Positions 41,651 through 51,831 of a DNA stretch of 64,000 nucleotides are shown piece after piece. The first letter of the stretch is position 1, and the number at the start of each line of letters is the position of its first letter. Source of the stretch: Bacteroidales bacterium (GTDB lineage: Bacteria > Bacteroidota > Bacteroidia > Bacteroidales > WCHB1-69); contig JAKSMI010000001.1 in NCBI GenBank assembly GCA_024400635.1, positions 629,534-693,533 of the forward strand, written 5' to 3'. Made by a program: the position numbers and the translations under genes. The notes under the pieces were generated by a model, which made no database searches, was not told where the DNA came from, and was given only the letters and a program-made list of their open reading frames with translations.

Positions 41651-42019
41651 TCACAAATTTAAGCCAATCTCAAAATCTGGGAGAAATGCAGGAGGAATTG
41701 TTGAACGAACAGATGCAATATTTTGTCTATAGCCAATAACAAAATTATGGTCAGCACGGAGATTCTCCACAAACTCATTGCAGTTTACTCGTCTCCAAAT
41801 ATTACCCACTCCAGCAGTCAGTGATAAGTGAAAAATATCGGGAATTTGAGTGAACAGCTGTATTCTGCCCTCGCTTGCCCATGCTCCTTGTTCTTCATTG
41901 TGTTCCCAAACAATGGATGAACTTCCATCAGATTTGGCCAGATATCCTATCAACTGATAGTATTCATTTTCGTTATTAAATTGGACTTGTCCATTTGAAC
42001 CAAAACTACTTCTGTACAT
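41651..42019 (-). CDS. Small protein of the restriction-modification operon, unknown
   Basis: 122 residues starting MYRSSFGSNGQVQFNNENEY, with aromatic and polar strands (YQLIGYLAKSDGSSSIVWEH) and no recognisable catalytic motif. It begins 3 bases after the HNH endonuclease stop and is the last gene of the three-gene operon. It could be an endonuclease subunit, a specificity helper or an unrelated passenger. Its end abuts the nifJ fossil. Confidence 0.6.
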   Translation of the reverse strand: MYRSSFGSNGQVQFNNENEYYQLIGYLAKSDGSSSIVWEHNEEQGAWASEGRIQLFTQIPDIFHLSLTAGVGNIWRRVNCNEFVENLRADHNFVIGYRQNIASVRSTIPPAFLPDFEIGLNL

Positions 42020-42022
42020 AAC

Positions 42023-43210
42023 TTAATAATTATAAATTAAACGTAATTTAGTGCGGATTTGTTGAAAAGTGAGATTAAAGCTCAAATCTGCATCCAATCC
42101 TGTATTGATTACTACAATAAAAGACTCCTTTCGGTAATACTTCTCTCCCACTTGTTTTAGCGAGTTTTCTATGGTATTTGACTTGGATATTAGGCAAACA
42201 AGTTGATAGTCTTTATTTACAATCTGAGTTTTATTGCTTGGGTGGGCTTGTGAGTAATGTTGTGTAGCAGTAAGTTTGATAAGGTTCTCCAAATAATGAG
42301 CTATTTGAGGAAACTCTGATTTAGGAAAAATGTGATGCACCTGTGTTGCTTCACCATTCGCATATTGGTCTTTTACTTCACTTTCAATCTGTATCTTTTT
42401 CAAGAGGTTTATCGCCTTTGACACTTGATAGGCATCATACACTTCCTGTCTTTGTGTCTCTTCGGGTGTCGCTGCTTGAGTTCGGGTTAATGCTTTTGCT
42501 TTATCAACATCGCGCCAATTAACACGGTTGTACATGAGGTCGGAAAAAGTAATAGGGTACTTGGATTGATGGCCTTTAATTGTACCTTGAATATTGTGTT
42601 CACAGCAGTAAACGTTGAATACCTTTGTAAAAATACGATGTACCTCGACAGATGTGTTTATTGGGGTATTGCCGATTATGAAATTATCGTACCGCTCTTT
42701 CACATATGCAAAATCCTTTGTATCGGCATTTCCTCTCTCAGCCTTTTGCTTGTATTCTTCGAACACTCTCAAAAAGTTGCTGTCAGATAGTACCTTTACA
42801 ATGTACAGATACAGAAAATTATAGGCATTGCGCTCCTTGGTGGCAATGAACTCAATCAAATCCCAACTATTTACAGAGTAGTAGTTGATATTACCTCGCT
42901 TCTCTATGTTGAGAATGTGTGCATAAGCAAGCATCCTTAATGGTTGTTGAATAAACTTATCATATTCGCTATGAGCGGTTTTTTCTTCTGGGCTTGGCTT
43001 ACCAAATATCGCAGAAGCATTCTTTACAAAATAACGCATATCCCACACATCTTGAACAGTGAATTTTCCTTGCGGTTCAAGATTCATTAAACAGTCCGCA
43101 ATAAAACAGACAACATCCGGAGTACATTTTTGATCAATGAAACGTGCTTCTCCTGATTTTCGAATATCTAAATCAAATCGACTTAAGTGTTGTTGAATAT
43201 CTTTTATCAT
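42023..43210 (-). CDS. HNH-type type II restriction endonuclease (putative)
   Basis: 395 residues. The C-terminal HNH/beta-beta-alpha-metal nuclease is visible as VHHIFPKSEFPQIAHYLENL (H292/H293, N309) followed by LTATQHYSQAHP (H318, H323). The N-terminal ~280 residues are unassigned and probably bind DNA. It overlaps the methyltransferase stop by 4 bases, which is the main argument that it is the cognate endonuclease. The recognition site cannot be read from the sequence. Confidence 0.75.
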   Translation of the reverse strand: MIKDIQQHLSRFDLDIRKSGEARFIDQKCTPDVVCFIADCLMNLEPQGKFTVQDVWDMRYFVKNASAIFGKPSPEEKTAHSEYDKFIQQPLRMLAYAHILNIEKRGNINYYSVNSWDLIEFIATKERNAYNFLYLYIVKVLSDSNFLRVFEEYKQKAERGNADTKDFAYVKERYDNFIIGNTPINTSVEVHRIFTKVFNVYCCEHNIQGTIKGHQSKYPITFSDLMYNRVNWRDVDKAKALTRTQAATPEETQRQEVYDAYQVSKAINLLKKIQIESEVKDQYANGEATQVHHIFPKSEFPQIAHYLENLIKLTATQHYSQAHPSNKTQIVNKDYQLVCLISKSNTIENSLKQVGEKYYRKESFIVVINTGLDADLSFNLTFQQIRTKLRLIYNY

Positions 43211-46191
43211 TGTTTACGTAATTGTCCGAAAAAGAAAACAGAATTATTGTCTATGTTTAGTGAGCGTGTTCCACGATTTCTCGCAATTGAATAGAAGTGG
43301 TTAAATTCCTCCGTTGCATAGTATGCTAAATCATCCTTGGTTATCATATCAGACGATGTGTTGGTTAATATTGCAACGGAGCCGTCTGCTATGCATCCCT
43401 GTGGCAGGAAACAAGCGCGAGGGTTATATGAGAGATTAGGAATCAGAACACACTCTGTTTTATTAAGGTATTTACCTACTTCTAATGATTCAATGTCATC
43501 AATATATGTGTCATATCCAGGAATGTCAACAATTACATTATTACCAATATTTCTTGATTTTAGCACCCGTATTTTACCTCTTGGATGTGTGTTTGTTTTT
43601 GTTAAAGTCCGATCTCTAAAAGCCTTGAATATACCAAATTCCATTTTGCTGGCAACCACATCAAAGTCTTCATTTCGATATATCAGCCAATAAGGGAAAG
43701 CAGGATCTGTTATATAGTCCTGCTCTTTGTATTCGATAGTGTTTGTTATGTACGACTCAATCTTTGTAGTTTTGCGTTTCGCTTTTTGATTTATAGTAAA
43801 AGCAACCGTTTCAATCTTCACTCCCTTAAAACCTTTTTCACCAAAATCGGAAATGTGTGTTATGGGTAAGGCATTCATAATTGCGCGTGTGCCACCAAAT
43901 TCCGGGGCGTTTATCAGACTTTTGGGAACGATTAGCGAGACGACATCACCTATTTGCAAGGCTTTTTCAATAAAAAATGAAAAAATATTGCTTGTTTCTG
44001 TGTTCTGTGCTACTGCCCTGTATTGCTTCAATAGCGTTTTGTCCGCTACTTTCATGTATGGCGGATTACCAACTACAATGTCATAATGTCGTGAAAAATC
44101 ACACAACAGAAAGTCCGCGTTTACAAAGTTAAGACGTACATTCTCAGGCATTGGTATTGTGCGTAAAATCTGTTGCAGTATTTGCAAACTATCAGCATTA
44201 ATGTCTATTACATCAATATGCAGTTCTTCGACATTTGCAAATTTTTTTAAAAGTGATGGCAAAAAATTTCCTACACCTGTTGCTGGTTCAAGAATATGCA
44301 AAATCTTCGTATCGGGATAGTCGGGCAAGTTTTTTACTAAATTATAGCATATGTCCTGTCGGGTGTAGTATGCTGCAGTTTCCGTTCTCGCTCCGTTGGA
44401 AAATTCTGCTATTTTCGCCAAACGAACAAATCCTGCACAGTGATTTCTATGTATATACTGTAAAAGATTTGTAGTATTTGTAAGATTATTATGTGTTATA
44501 ATCTCCTGCACTTCTTGCTCTGTCAGTTCGACTTCTGCAATTTTTTCTTTTATTTTTTGCGCTATTTGACGGAAAATGATTGTAGGCACAGCCTCCCCCA
44601 AACTTTGTCGTATGTTGACATCTTCTTTCTTGAGGTATTGCTGCTTTTCTGTCAGTGTCATTGCGTTGAGTTGGTCGTATGGTGTTGCACTCCATTGGAA
44701 TTCCTGCGGCACTGACATCATAAGCATTATTTCACGAATAGAGAAAACGCGGTTGTCCGTTGGGTGAACGGTGTTCTGACTTGCCAAAATATCGTTGCGC
44801 GTATGTATGCATGGCGGAACCTTGTCCCAAAACTGACGGGTATATTTATCACCATTTTTGCGTTGGTGGAAAATAATTTCACCGTCTTTTTCGCTATGAG
44901 GTATGCGATTCGGGTCTTCGTTGTCAAAAGCGGATTGTCCCTCAACAATTCTTTCTATCCACTCTTGCATGTGTGGTGCATAAGGGCGGAATGTGTGGTA
45001 AATGTCCTGGTCCCAAATATCGCCCATATGTTGCAAGTGCGGCAAATGTCCGATAGTTTGGCGCAAAGTTTGTTCTTCCTGTCGATTGGGGTACAAGTCA
45101 AGTGGTGTTATTTCCTTTTGGTCTTTTCGCACACCGATTACAAGTGTACGTGTACGACTACTTGGATTGCCGTAGTCCTTGAAATTAATCACCTTTGCGG
45201 CAATGTTATAGTCTCCCGCAAGGTCTACTTCAATTGCCTCTTTAATGGGTTTGTCCTTACCATCAATATCTGTGCAAATTGATTTTAGGAAAGCTGACAC
45301 ATTCTCAAAAATGAAGAAACGCGGCTTTATACGGCGTATCATCTTTATGGATTCCACAACAAGCGAATTGCGCCCCAACTCGTCGCCTTTCTTATGGTTG
45401 GCAACGGACATGCCTTGACAAGGCGGCGTGGCAATAAGCACATCAAGTTCTTTCAGCCCTCTGTTTTTCCACTTCTGCAACTCTGCGAACACTCTGTTTT
45501 GCGTGTCTTCAAGCGTTAAATCACCACAAATATAGCCACTATCGTAGACGCATTTGTGGTTGTATCGTTGCACATTGAGGCGACGTTCTATGAGTTCACA
45601 AGTTGCTACGCAGTTGTAATTTTCTTGTTTGAAACCGTAGCAACCCACCCCTGCACTACTAAATAGAGAAATATAAGATAAATGATTGTTTGCTCTTGGC
45701 GCATGTTTTCTGCTATCTTGTAGTTGTCGTAAAGTGGTGTCAGTAAAAGTGTCCCAAATTAGCAGGCGTTGTTGTTGGTATTTATCATATAAATGTTTGA
45801 CAAACTGTAGTTCAAATACAAGTCGCAAGTCATTTGGGTCGTTGTCAAGTTCGCCCTCTTTGCGTGAACCTATACGCGCAATTTTTATCAAATATAAATC
45901 CCTAATACCGTAAAAATCCTGGTCACATTGTTTGCCAATATAAGGAATAAAATAGTATAACTTGTTGAGTGCTATCGTGGCAGGGAAGCGTTTGCCCGTA
46001 TAATATACTTTTGCCGTACCATCAAGGAAATGTTTCATGTTATTCTTTTTGACGTTGCAAATAAGTACATTCTTAGACATATCAAGGTCTTCAAAGTAAC
46101 TATTGTCACTTTGATTAATGACGATTTCTTTAGGATACTCTACTTGTATGCTAAATAAATCAAGTTGCTCTATTCCACGATATCGTTTCAT
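43207..46191 (-). CDS. Fused m5C + m6A DNA methyltransferase of a type II R-M system
   Basis: 994 residues with two complete methyltransferases. The m5C domain (about 170-545) has motif I SLFSSAGVGCYGF, motif IV TPPCQGMS (Cys258), motif VI FENV (296-298) and motif VIII SSRTRTL (R346, R348). The m6A domain (about 595-990) has motif I EPATGVGNF (635-643) and motif IV DIVVGNPPYMKV (N709-Y712). An N-terminal ~165-residue region is extra. Enzymes that methylate C on one strand and A on the other are known for type IIS systems such as Alw26I/Eco31I/Esp3I, so an asymmetric site is likely. Confidence 0.88.
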   Translation of the reverse strand: MKRYRGIEQLDLFSIQVEYPKEIVINQSDNSYFEDLDMSKNVLICNVKKNNMKHFLDGTAKVYYTGKRFPATIALNKLYYFIPYIGKQCDQDFYGIRDLYLIKIARIGSRKEGELDNDPNDLRLVFELQFVKHLYDKYQQQRLLIWDTFTDTTLRQLQDSRKHAPRANNHLSYISLFSSAGVGCYGFKQENYNCVATCELIERRLNVQRYNHKCVYDSGYICGDLTLEDTQNRVFAELQKWKNRGLKELDVLIATPPCQGMSVANHKKGDELGRNSLVVESIKMIRRIKPRFFIFENVSAFLKSICTDIDGKDKPIKEAIEVDLAGDYNIAAKVINFKDYGNPSSRTRTLVIGVRKDQKEITPLDLYPNRQEEQTLRQTIGHLPHLQHMGDIWDQDIYHTFRPYAPHMQEWIERIVEGQSAFDNEDPNRIPHSEKDGEIIFHQRKNGDKYTRQFWDKVPPCIHTRNDILASQNTVHPTDNRVFSIREIMLMMSVPQEFQWSATPYDQLNAMTLTEKQQYLKKEDVNIRQSLGEAVPTIIFRQIAQKIKEKIAEVELTEQEVQEIITHNNLTNTTNLLQYIHRNHCAGFVRLAKIAEFSNGARTETAAYYTRQDICYNLVKNLPDYPDTKILHILEPATGVGNFLPSLLKKFANVEELHIDVIDINADSLQILQQILRTIPMPENVRLNFVNADFLLCDFSRHYDIVVGNPPYMKVADKTLLKQYRAVAQNTETSNIFSFFIEKALQIGDVVSLIVPKSLINAPEFGGTRAIMNALPITHISDFGEKGFKGVKIETVAFTINQKAKRKTTKIESYITNTIEYKEQDYITDPAFPYWLIYRNEDFDVVASKMEFGIFKAFRDRTLTKTNTHPRGKIRVLKSRNIGNNVIVDIPGYDTYIDDIESLEVGKYLNKTECVLIPNLSYNPRACFLPQGCIADGSVAILTNTSSDMITKDDLAYYATEEFNHFYSIARNRGTRSLNIDNNSVFFFGQLRKQ

Positions 46192-46222
46192 ATAATTATT
46201 CCCATAACATCTTTTTTTTAGA

Positions 46223-46252
46223 AACTGGGCGGCCCTTTCGAGCCACCCAGTT
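46223..46252 (-). terminator. Hairpin after nifJ
   Basis: AACTGGG / CCCAGTT with an inner GGC/GCC pairing lies 40 bases past the nifJ stop. It lacks a U-run on the minus transcript, so termination strength is uncertain. The R-M methyltransferase starts 31 bases beyond it. Confidence 0.5.
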
Positions 46253-46291
46253 AAATATTTATCATATTTACAAAATGATAAACTGCAGGAT

Positions 46292-49200
46292 TTATTTCTC
46301 TTCGCTCAGTTTCTTGTAACCTTCGTAACGAAGTTTTGCAAACTGTTCGGTCTTAGCAAACAATTCCTTGGCTTCTTCCGGGAAGGTCTTGAGCAGTGAG
46401 TTGTAACGGACTTCGCCCATAATGAATTCCTGGAACTTGCTCCAATCGGGTTCTTTGCTGTCGAGGTGGAAACCGTTCTTGCCGGCTTCTTCCTCTTCCG
46501 GATTGAAGTGCCAGAGGTGCCAGTAACCGCAATCAACGGCCATCTTCTCTTCGTGCTGCGTGCGGCCCATACCGACCTTGATACCGTGGTTGATACACGG
46601 AGCGTAGCAAATGATCAATGAAGGTCCGTTGTAAGCTTCGGCTTCCTTGATCACTTTGAAGTATTGCTGCTGGCTTGCGCCCATAGCAACCTGTGCAACG
46701 TAAACATAACCGTAGCTCTTGGCAATCATACCGAGGTCTTTCTTGCGTACTTTCTTACCGGAAGCAGCGAATTTGGCCACTGCGCCGGCCGGAGTTGCCT
46801 TGGATGACTGACCACCGGTGTTGGAATAAACTTCGGTGTCGAGAACCAATACGTTTACATTTTCGCCGGAAGCGAGAACGTGGTCCAAACCACCGAAACC
46901 GATGTCGTATGCCCAACCGTCACCACCGAAGATCCACTGTGATTTCTTTACCAAGTGGTCTTTCAGCTCAACGATCTGCTTGCAATAGTCGCAGCCGCAT
47001 TTTTCTGCCATCGGGAGAATCTTGGCAGCCAGTTCTTCGGTCTTCGCACCGTCTTCGCGGTTGTCGATCCACTGCTGGAAGAGGTCTTTGAGTTTCTTGT
47101 CGCAAACCTTGCAGTCGGCGATGGCTTCACGCATTACGCGTTCCACTCTGTCGCGCATTTTGCGGGTAGCGGTGGCCATACCGAGACCGAATTCAGCGTT
47201 GTCTTCGAACAAGCTGTTGGCCCAAGCCACACCCTTGCCGCTTCTGTAGTTCTTGCAATACGGAGTAGCCGGAGCAGAACCACCGTAGATGGATGAACAA
47301 CCGGTAGCGTTGGCAACGATCATTCTTTCACCGAACAACTGGGTGATACATTTAATATAAGGAGTTTCACCGCAACCTGCGCAAGCGCCGGAGAACTCGA
47401 ACAGCGGCTGTGCGAACTGGCTGTTCTTCACGTTGGCGAACTTGTCGATGAGGTTGTCTTTGTAGGTGACTTTCTTCTGGCCATATTCCCAATTCTTAAC
47501 TTCACCAAGCTGGCTTTCAAGCGGTTTCATAACCAAAGCTTTTTCCTTGGCGGGACATACGTCGGCGCAGTTGCCGCAACCGGTGCAGTCCAAAGCGGAA
47601 ACCTGCATACGGAAGTGCATACCGGCGAGTTCCTTCGGCATCTTCACGTCAGCAGTTTCCATGCCCTTAGGAGCTTTCTTCAGTTCAGCGTCGGTCATCA
47701 CTACCGGACGGATGGCAGCGTGAGGACAAATCATAGCGCACTGGTTGCACTGGATACACTTGGTGGGATCCCATTCCGGAACGACGGTAGCAACGCCACG
47801 TTTTTCGTAAGCGGTGGTACCAGCCGGGAACGTACCATCAACGATTGCCTTGAATGCGCTGACCGGAAGGTCGTTACCGCACTGGGCAACCATCGGACGC
47901 ATAACGTTGTTGATGAAGTCGGGATCTTTTTCGTTCTTTTCGAAAACGAAATCAGTGGTGCATTTCAAGTCTGCCCATTCAGCCGGGATTTCAACCTTGG
48001 TGATTTCGCCACCGCGGTCAACAGCTGCATAGTTCTTGTTCACAACGTCTTCACCTTTCTTGCCGTAGCTCTTCACGATGAATTTCTTCATCTGTTCAAC
48101 AGCGAGGTCGTAAGGAATAACGCCGGAGATCTTGAAGAATGCGCTCTGGAGGATGGTGTTGGTACGGTTGCCCAAACCGATTTCAGCAGCAATCTTGGTA
48201 GCATCGATGATGTACATCGTGATGTTGTTGATTGCCAAATATTTCTTTACGAAATCGGGAAGGTTCTTCTTGGTTTCGGCAACGCTCCACGGAGAGTTGT
48301 ACAAGAAGGTACCGTTTTTCTTCAAACCACGCAAACAGTCATATTTACGTAAATAGGAAGGAACGTGAACGGCCACGAAATCAGGAGTACCTACCAAGTA
48401 AGGAGCAAGAATAGGTTGGTCGCCGAAGCGGAGGTGTGAGCAGGTGTAACCGCCTGACTTCTTGGAGTCATAGTCGAAGTATGCCTGGCTGTATTTGTCG
48501 GTGTTGTCACCAATGATCTTGATGGAGTTCTTGTTTGCACCAACGGTACCGTCAGCGCCGAGGCCGTAGAACTTGGCTTCGAAAGTGCCCTTCGGAAGGA
48601 TGGAGATTTCTTTACCAACCTTGAGAGATTTGTGGGTAACGTCGTCGTTGATACCAACGGTGAATTGGTTCATTGGCTTGGGAGCAGCAAGGTTCTTGTA
48701 AACAGCCACGATTTGGGCAGGAGTAGTGTCTTTTGAAGAAAGACCGTAACGACCACCGATAATCATAGGTTTCTTGTCAGCAGGAATATCTTTGCAAGAA
48801 GCGAAAGCTTCTACTACGTCAAGATACAAAGGATCGCCATTAGCGCCTGGTTCTTTCGTTCTGTCAAGAACACAGATGCGTTTTACTGTTTCAGGAAGCA
48901 CTGCACCGAAATACTTCACTGAGAATGGACGATACAAGTGAACGCTTACGAGACCGAGTTTCTTGCCGGCTTTATTTTCTTTATCAATGACGGTTTTGAT
49001 GACATCGGTAATGGAACCCATAGCGATGATGATGTCAGTGGCATCTTTTGCACCGTAGAATGTGAAAGGAGCATAGTCACGACCGGTGATCTTGCTCATT
49101 TTCTTCATATATTTAGCTACGATATCAGGAAGTGCATCGTAATATTTGTTCTGCAATTCGCGAGTCTGGAAATAGATGTCGGGATTCTGAGCAGTACCGC

Positions 49201-49849
49201 GGGTAACAGGGTGTTCAGGATTCAAGGCACGTTCGCGATATTCTTCGAGAGCTTTCCAGTTGACGAGTTTCTTAACGTCGTCTTGGTTGGTAGCTTCAAC
49301 TTTCTGGATTTCGTGAGAAGTACGGAAACCATCGAAGAAATGAACGAAAGGAACACGGCCTTCGATAGCTGCCAAGTGGGCAACTGGAGCCAAGTCCATG
49401 ATTTCCTGTACTGAACCAGTGGCGAGGAATGCGAAACCGGTTTGACGGGCACTCATCACGTCGGCGTGGTCACCGAAAATTGACAATGCCTGGGCAGCCA
49501 AGGCACGTGCAGAAACGTGGAATACGCCGGGAAGCAATTCACCGGCAATCTTGTACATATTAGGAACCATCAGCAACAAACCTTGTGAAGCGGTGTAGGT
49601 TGTGGTGAGGGCACCAGCCTGCAATGAACCGTGAACGGCACCAGCAGCACCAGCTTCAGATTGCATTTCAACAACCTTCACGTTTTCTCCAAAGATGTTT
49701 TTTCTGCCGCCTGCACTCCATTCATCAATGTATTCAGCCATTGGTGATGACGGGGTGATAGGATAAATGGCGGCAACTTCACTGAACATGTACGCAACGT
49801 GAGCTGCAGCGCAGTTACCATCGCATGTCATAAATTGTTTTTTTGCCAT
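46292..49849 (-). CDS. nifJ: Pyruvate:ferredoxin (flavodoxin) oxidoreductase
   Basis: Oxidises pyruvate with CoA to acetyl-CoA and CO2, reducing ferredoxin, a hub of anaerobic fermentation. 1185 residues in one chain: the N-terminal pyruvate/TPP domain (VAYMFSEVAAIYPITPSSPM), the CoA-binding and gamma regions, two 4Fe-4S motifs (CIQCNQCAMICP and CTGCGNCADVCP), Cys ligands of a third cluster (CAGCGETPY), and the C-terminal TPP site (GGDGWAYDIGFGGLDHVLAS, DTEVYSNTGGQ). Length and motifs are complete. Divergent from pta, whose product uses its acetyl-CoA. Confidence 0.97.
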   Translation of the reverse strand: MAKKQFMTCDGNCAAAHVAYMFSEVAAIYPITPSSPMAEYIDEWSAGGRKNIFGENVKVVEMQSEAGAAGAVHGSLQAGALTTTYTASQGLLLMVPNMYKIAGELLPGVFHVSARALAAQALSIFGDHADVMSARQTGFAFLATGSVQEIMDLAPVAHLAAIEGRVPFVHFFDGFRTSHEIQKVEATNQDDVKKLVNWKALEEYRERALNPEHPVTRGTAQNPDIYFQTRELQNKYYDALPDIVAKYMKKMSKITGRDYAPFTFYGAKDATDIIIAMGSITDVIKTVIDKENKAGKKLGLVSVHLYRPFSVKYFGAVLPETVKRICVLDRTKEPGANGDPLYLDVVEAFASCKDIPADKKPMIIGGRYGLSSKDTTPAQIVAVYKNLAAPKPMNQFTVGINDDVTHKSLKVGKEISILPKGTFEAKFYGLGADGTVGANKNSIKIIGDNTDKYSQAYFDYDSKKSGGYTCSHLRFGDQPILAPYLVGTPDFVAVHVPSYLRKYDCLRGLKKNGTFLYNSPWSVAETKKNLPDFVKKYLAINNITMYIIDATKIAAEIGLGNRTNTILQSAFFKISGVIPYDLAVEQMKKFIVKSYGKKGEDVVNKNYAAVDRGGEITKVEIPAEWADLKCTTDFVFEKNEKDPDFINNVMRPMVAQCGNDLPVSAFKAIVDGTFPAGTTAYEKRGVATVVPEWDPTKCIQCNQCAMICPHAAIRPVVMTDAELKKAPKGMETADVKMPKELAGMHFRMQVSALDCTGCGNCADVCPAKEKALVMKPLESQLGEVKNWEYGQKKVTYKDNLIDKFANVKNSQFAQPLFEFSGACAGCGETPYIKCITQLFGERMIVANATGCSSIYGGSAPATPYCKNYRSGKGVAWANSLFEDNAEFGLGMATATRKMRDRVERVMREAIADCKVCDKKLKDLFQQWIDNREDGAKTEELAAKILPMAEKCGCDYCKQIVELKDHLVKKSQWIFGGDGWAYDIGFGGLDHVLASGENVNVLVLDTEVYSNTGGQSSKATPAGAVAKFAASGKKVRKKDLGMIAKSYGYVYVAQVAMGASQQQYFKVIKEAEAYNGPSLIICYAPCINHGIKVGMGRTQHEEKMAVDCGYWHLWHFNPEEEEAGKNGFHLDSKEPDWSKFQEFIMGEVRYNSLLKTFPEEAKELFAKTEQFAKLRYEGYKKLSEEK

Positions 49850-50177
49850 AATCTTATTGTTTTTTTATGTGTTATGTTGATAGATATTATTTTATAATAT
49901 ACTGATTAATAATGCTTTGATGTTTAATAAACAAATTTTATTAAGCTTTGCAAACTTACACATTTTTTTTTATTTTTTAGTTGTAATAATTCGCTTTTCT
50001 CAACAATGATTTTTTTTGACATCTTCGATGGTTTTTCCATTTTTTTTGAGTATTTTTGCGGCTGCAAAGATGTACTTTGCAATAAGTTGCATCAAGATGT
50101 TTTCGGCGGCATTAGCGGACTTCGTGTCGTTTGAACACATCGATTATTGAATAAAGTTCCGAAGTCCATTGAGTGTT
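49850..50177. promoter_or_regulatory. Divergent nifJ/pta promoter region
   Basis: 328 bases with no gene. A minus-strand TAAGTTTG box at 49951-49958 would serve nifJ with a ~95-base leader. A plus-strand TATTTTTG at 50051-50058 followed by C would serve pta. The region between is very T-rich. No riboswitch-like fold was recognised. Confidence 0.5.
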
Positions 50178-51179
50178 ATGAATTTAATCGATCAAATTAA
50201 AGAGAAATCAAAACTCGTTAAAAAACGCATTGTATTAGCCGAAGGCGAAGAAGAAAGAACTCTGAAAGCAGCGGACATCGTTTTAGCGAATGGTTATGCC
50301 GACATCGTTTTGTTAGGCAACAAAGCAAAAATCGAAGCTGAAGCTGCTGAATGGGGGTTAAAAAACATCGGCAAAGCTGAAATCATCGACCCAATGGACA
50401 ATCCCAAAAAGAATTTCTATGCTGAAATGCTTTGCGAGATTCGCAAGAAGAAAGGCATGACGATGGAAGAGGCTCTCAAGCTGGTTGAAGATCCTTTGTA
50501 TCTCGCCACCCTGCTCATCAAAAACGGTGATGCTGATGGCGAGGTTACTGGTGCGCAGCATGCCACTGGCGACGTTCTCCGCCCCGCTTTCCAAATCGTG
50601 AAAACCCTCCCTGGCATTTCAGTTGTTTCTGGAGCTTTCATCATGTGCTTCCCCGACAAGAAATGGGGCGACAATGGTATCATGGTCTTCGCCGACTGTG
50701 CGGCAGACCCCAATACCGATGAAAACAAACTCGCTCAAATTGCTGTTGTCACGGCCCAAACCGCCCGCAACATTGCTGGCATCGAACCTCGTATTGCCAT
50801 GCTGAGCTTCTCGACCAAGGGATCCGCAAAACATGAATTGGTAGACAAAGTAGTAAACGCCACCCGCATTGCCAAGGAAATGGATCCTAATTTGGTTATC
50901 GATGGTGACTTGCAAGCTGACGCGGCCATCATTCCCGAAGTTGCCGCCAAGAAAGCTCCGGGCAGCCCCGTTGCCGGCAAGGCTAACGTATTGGTATTCC
51001 CATCACTGGAAGTTGGCAACATCGCTTACAAATTGGTTCAGCGCATGGCTGGTGCCGATGCTGTCGGCCCCGTTATGCAAGGCATGGCCGCTCCTATCAA
51101 CGACCTCTCCCGCGGCTGTTCCGTTGAAGACATCGTCAGCCTCGTAGCCATCACCGCCTGCCAAGCTGCCGGAAAATAA
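50178..51179 (+). CDS. pta: Phosphate acetyltransferase
   Basis: Converts acetyl-CoA and phosphate to acetyl-phosphate. 333 residues, the short form without the DRTGG/AAA N-terminal domains. RIVLAEGEEERTLKAADIVL opens the fold, followed by NGDADGEVTGAQHATGDVLR, MCFPDKKWGDNGIMVFADCA, SFSTKGSAKHELVDKV, DGDLQADAAI, and VGPVMQGMAAPINDLSRGCS with the CoA-binding end. I use the ATG at 50178, not the TTG at 50169. Acetate kinase, the usual partner, is not adjacent. Confidence 0.93.
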   Translation: MNLIDQIKEKSKLVKKRIVLAEGEEERTLKAADIVLANGYADIVLLGNKAKIEAEAAEWGLKNIGKAEIIDPMDNPKKNFYAEMLCEIRKKKGMTMEEALKLVEDPLYLATLLIKNGDADGEVTGAQHATGDVLRPAFQIVKTLPGISVVSGAFIMCFPDKKWGDNGIMVFADCAADPNTDENKLAQIAVVTAQTARNIAGIEPRIAMLSFSTKGSAKHELVDKVVNATRIAKEMDPNLVIDGDLQADAAIIPEVAAKKAPGSPVAGKANVLVFPSLEVGNIAYKLVQRMAGADAVGPVMQGMAAPINDLSRGCSVEDIVSLVAITACQAAGK

Positions 51180-51190
51180 AAATCAAAATC

Positions 51191-51829
51191 ATGAGAAAAT
51201 ATTTATTATTGTTTCTTGTTACTATCCTGACTTTTGGGTTGGCGGCCCAGTCTATTAACGTGCCCCTTCCCAAAAGTCTCCGTAGTGGCAATAATGGCAA
51301 TTCCAAATCTGAAACCGAATACGAAAACAGAAAAGTACATTTCCTCACGGGCGGTAACTTTGGTATCAACTTCGGCCTTCCCAATTACATAGGTTTTCAG
51401 TTTCAACCAAAATTTGGCATTCAGCCTCTTAATTGGTTAGTGATAGGCGTGAACGGCACATACATTTTAGATTGGCGCATAATAGAAAAAACAACCTACC
51501 ATACTTTCTCTGTTAATCCATTCGTCGAAGCATACCTGTTTAAAAATCAGCTTCTGCTTCACGCAAGTTATGAGTTTGTCAATTACCCCATCATCAGTTA
51601 TTCATATGATTCCTATGGTAATGTGACATCTGTTTCTCGCGAACGTATTTCTTCGCACTGTGTTTTGGTGGGCGCAGGGTATCACACACAAATCTCAGCT
51701 CATTCAAGCATCAATGCCACGGTCCTTTTCCCCGTGTATCAGAAGAACTCTCTGAATGATTCTCACCGCAATTACTATGCCGCCTGGTACCAACCCATAG
51801 TAAGAGTAGGTTACAATTATTCCTTCTAA
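51191..51829 (+). CDS. Outer-membrane beta-barrel protein, unknown
   Basis: 212 residues, signal peptide ending GLAAQ (residue 20). The mature part alternates polar and hydrophobic residues in short strands with Gly and aromatic girdles (FLTGGNFGINFGLP, FGIQPLNWLVIGVNGTYIL, HASYEFVNYPI) and ends VRVGYNYSF with a terminal Phe, the usual signature of barrel proteins. It lies 11 bases after pta and 2 bases before the LolC/E-type gene, so it may share their transcript. Confidence 0.72.
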   Translation: MRKYLLLFLVTILTFGLAAQSINVPLPKSLRSGNNGNSKSETEYENRKVHFLTGGNFGINFGLPNYIGFQFQPKFGIQPLNWLVIGVNGTYILDWRIIEKTTYHTFSVNPFVEAYLFKNQLLLHASYEFVNYPIISYSYDSYGNVTSVSRERISSHCVLVGAGYHTQISAHSSINATVLFPVYQKNSLNDSHRNYYAAWYQPIVRVGYNYSF

Positions 51830-51831
51830 CG

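Noticed and set aside
47615-48352. 245-codon plus-strand ORF
   Set aside because: It is antisense to nifJ, whose Fe-S and TPP motifs are unmistakable.
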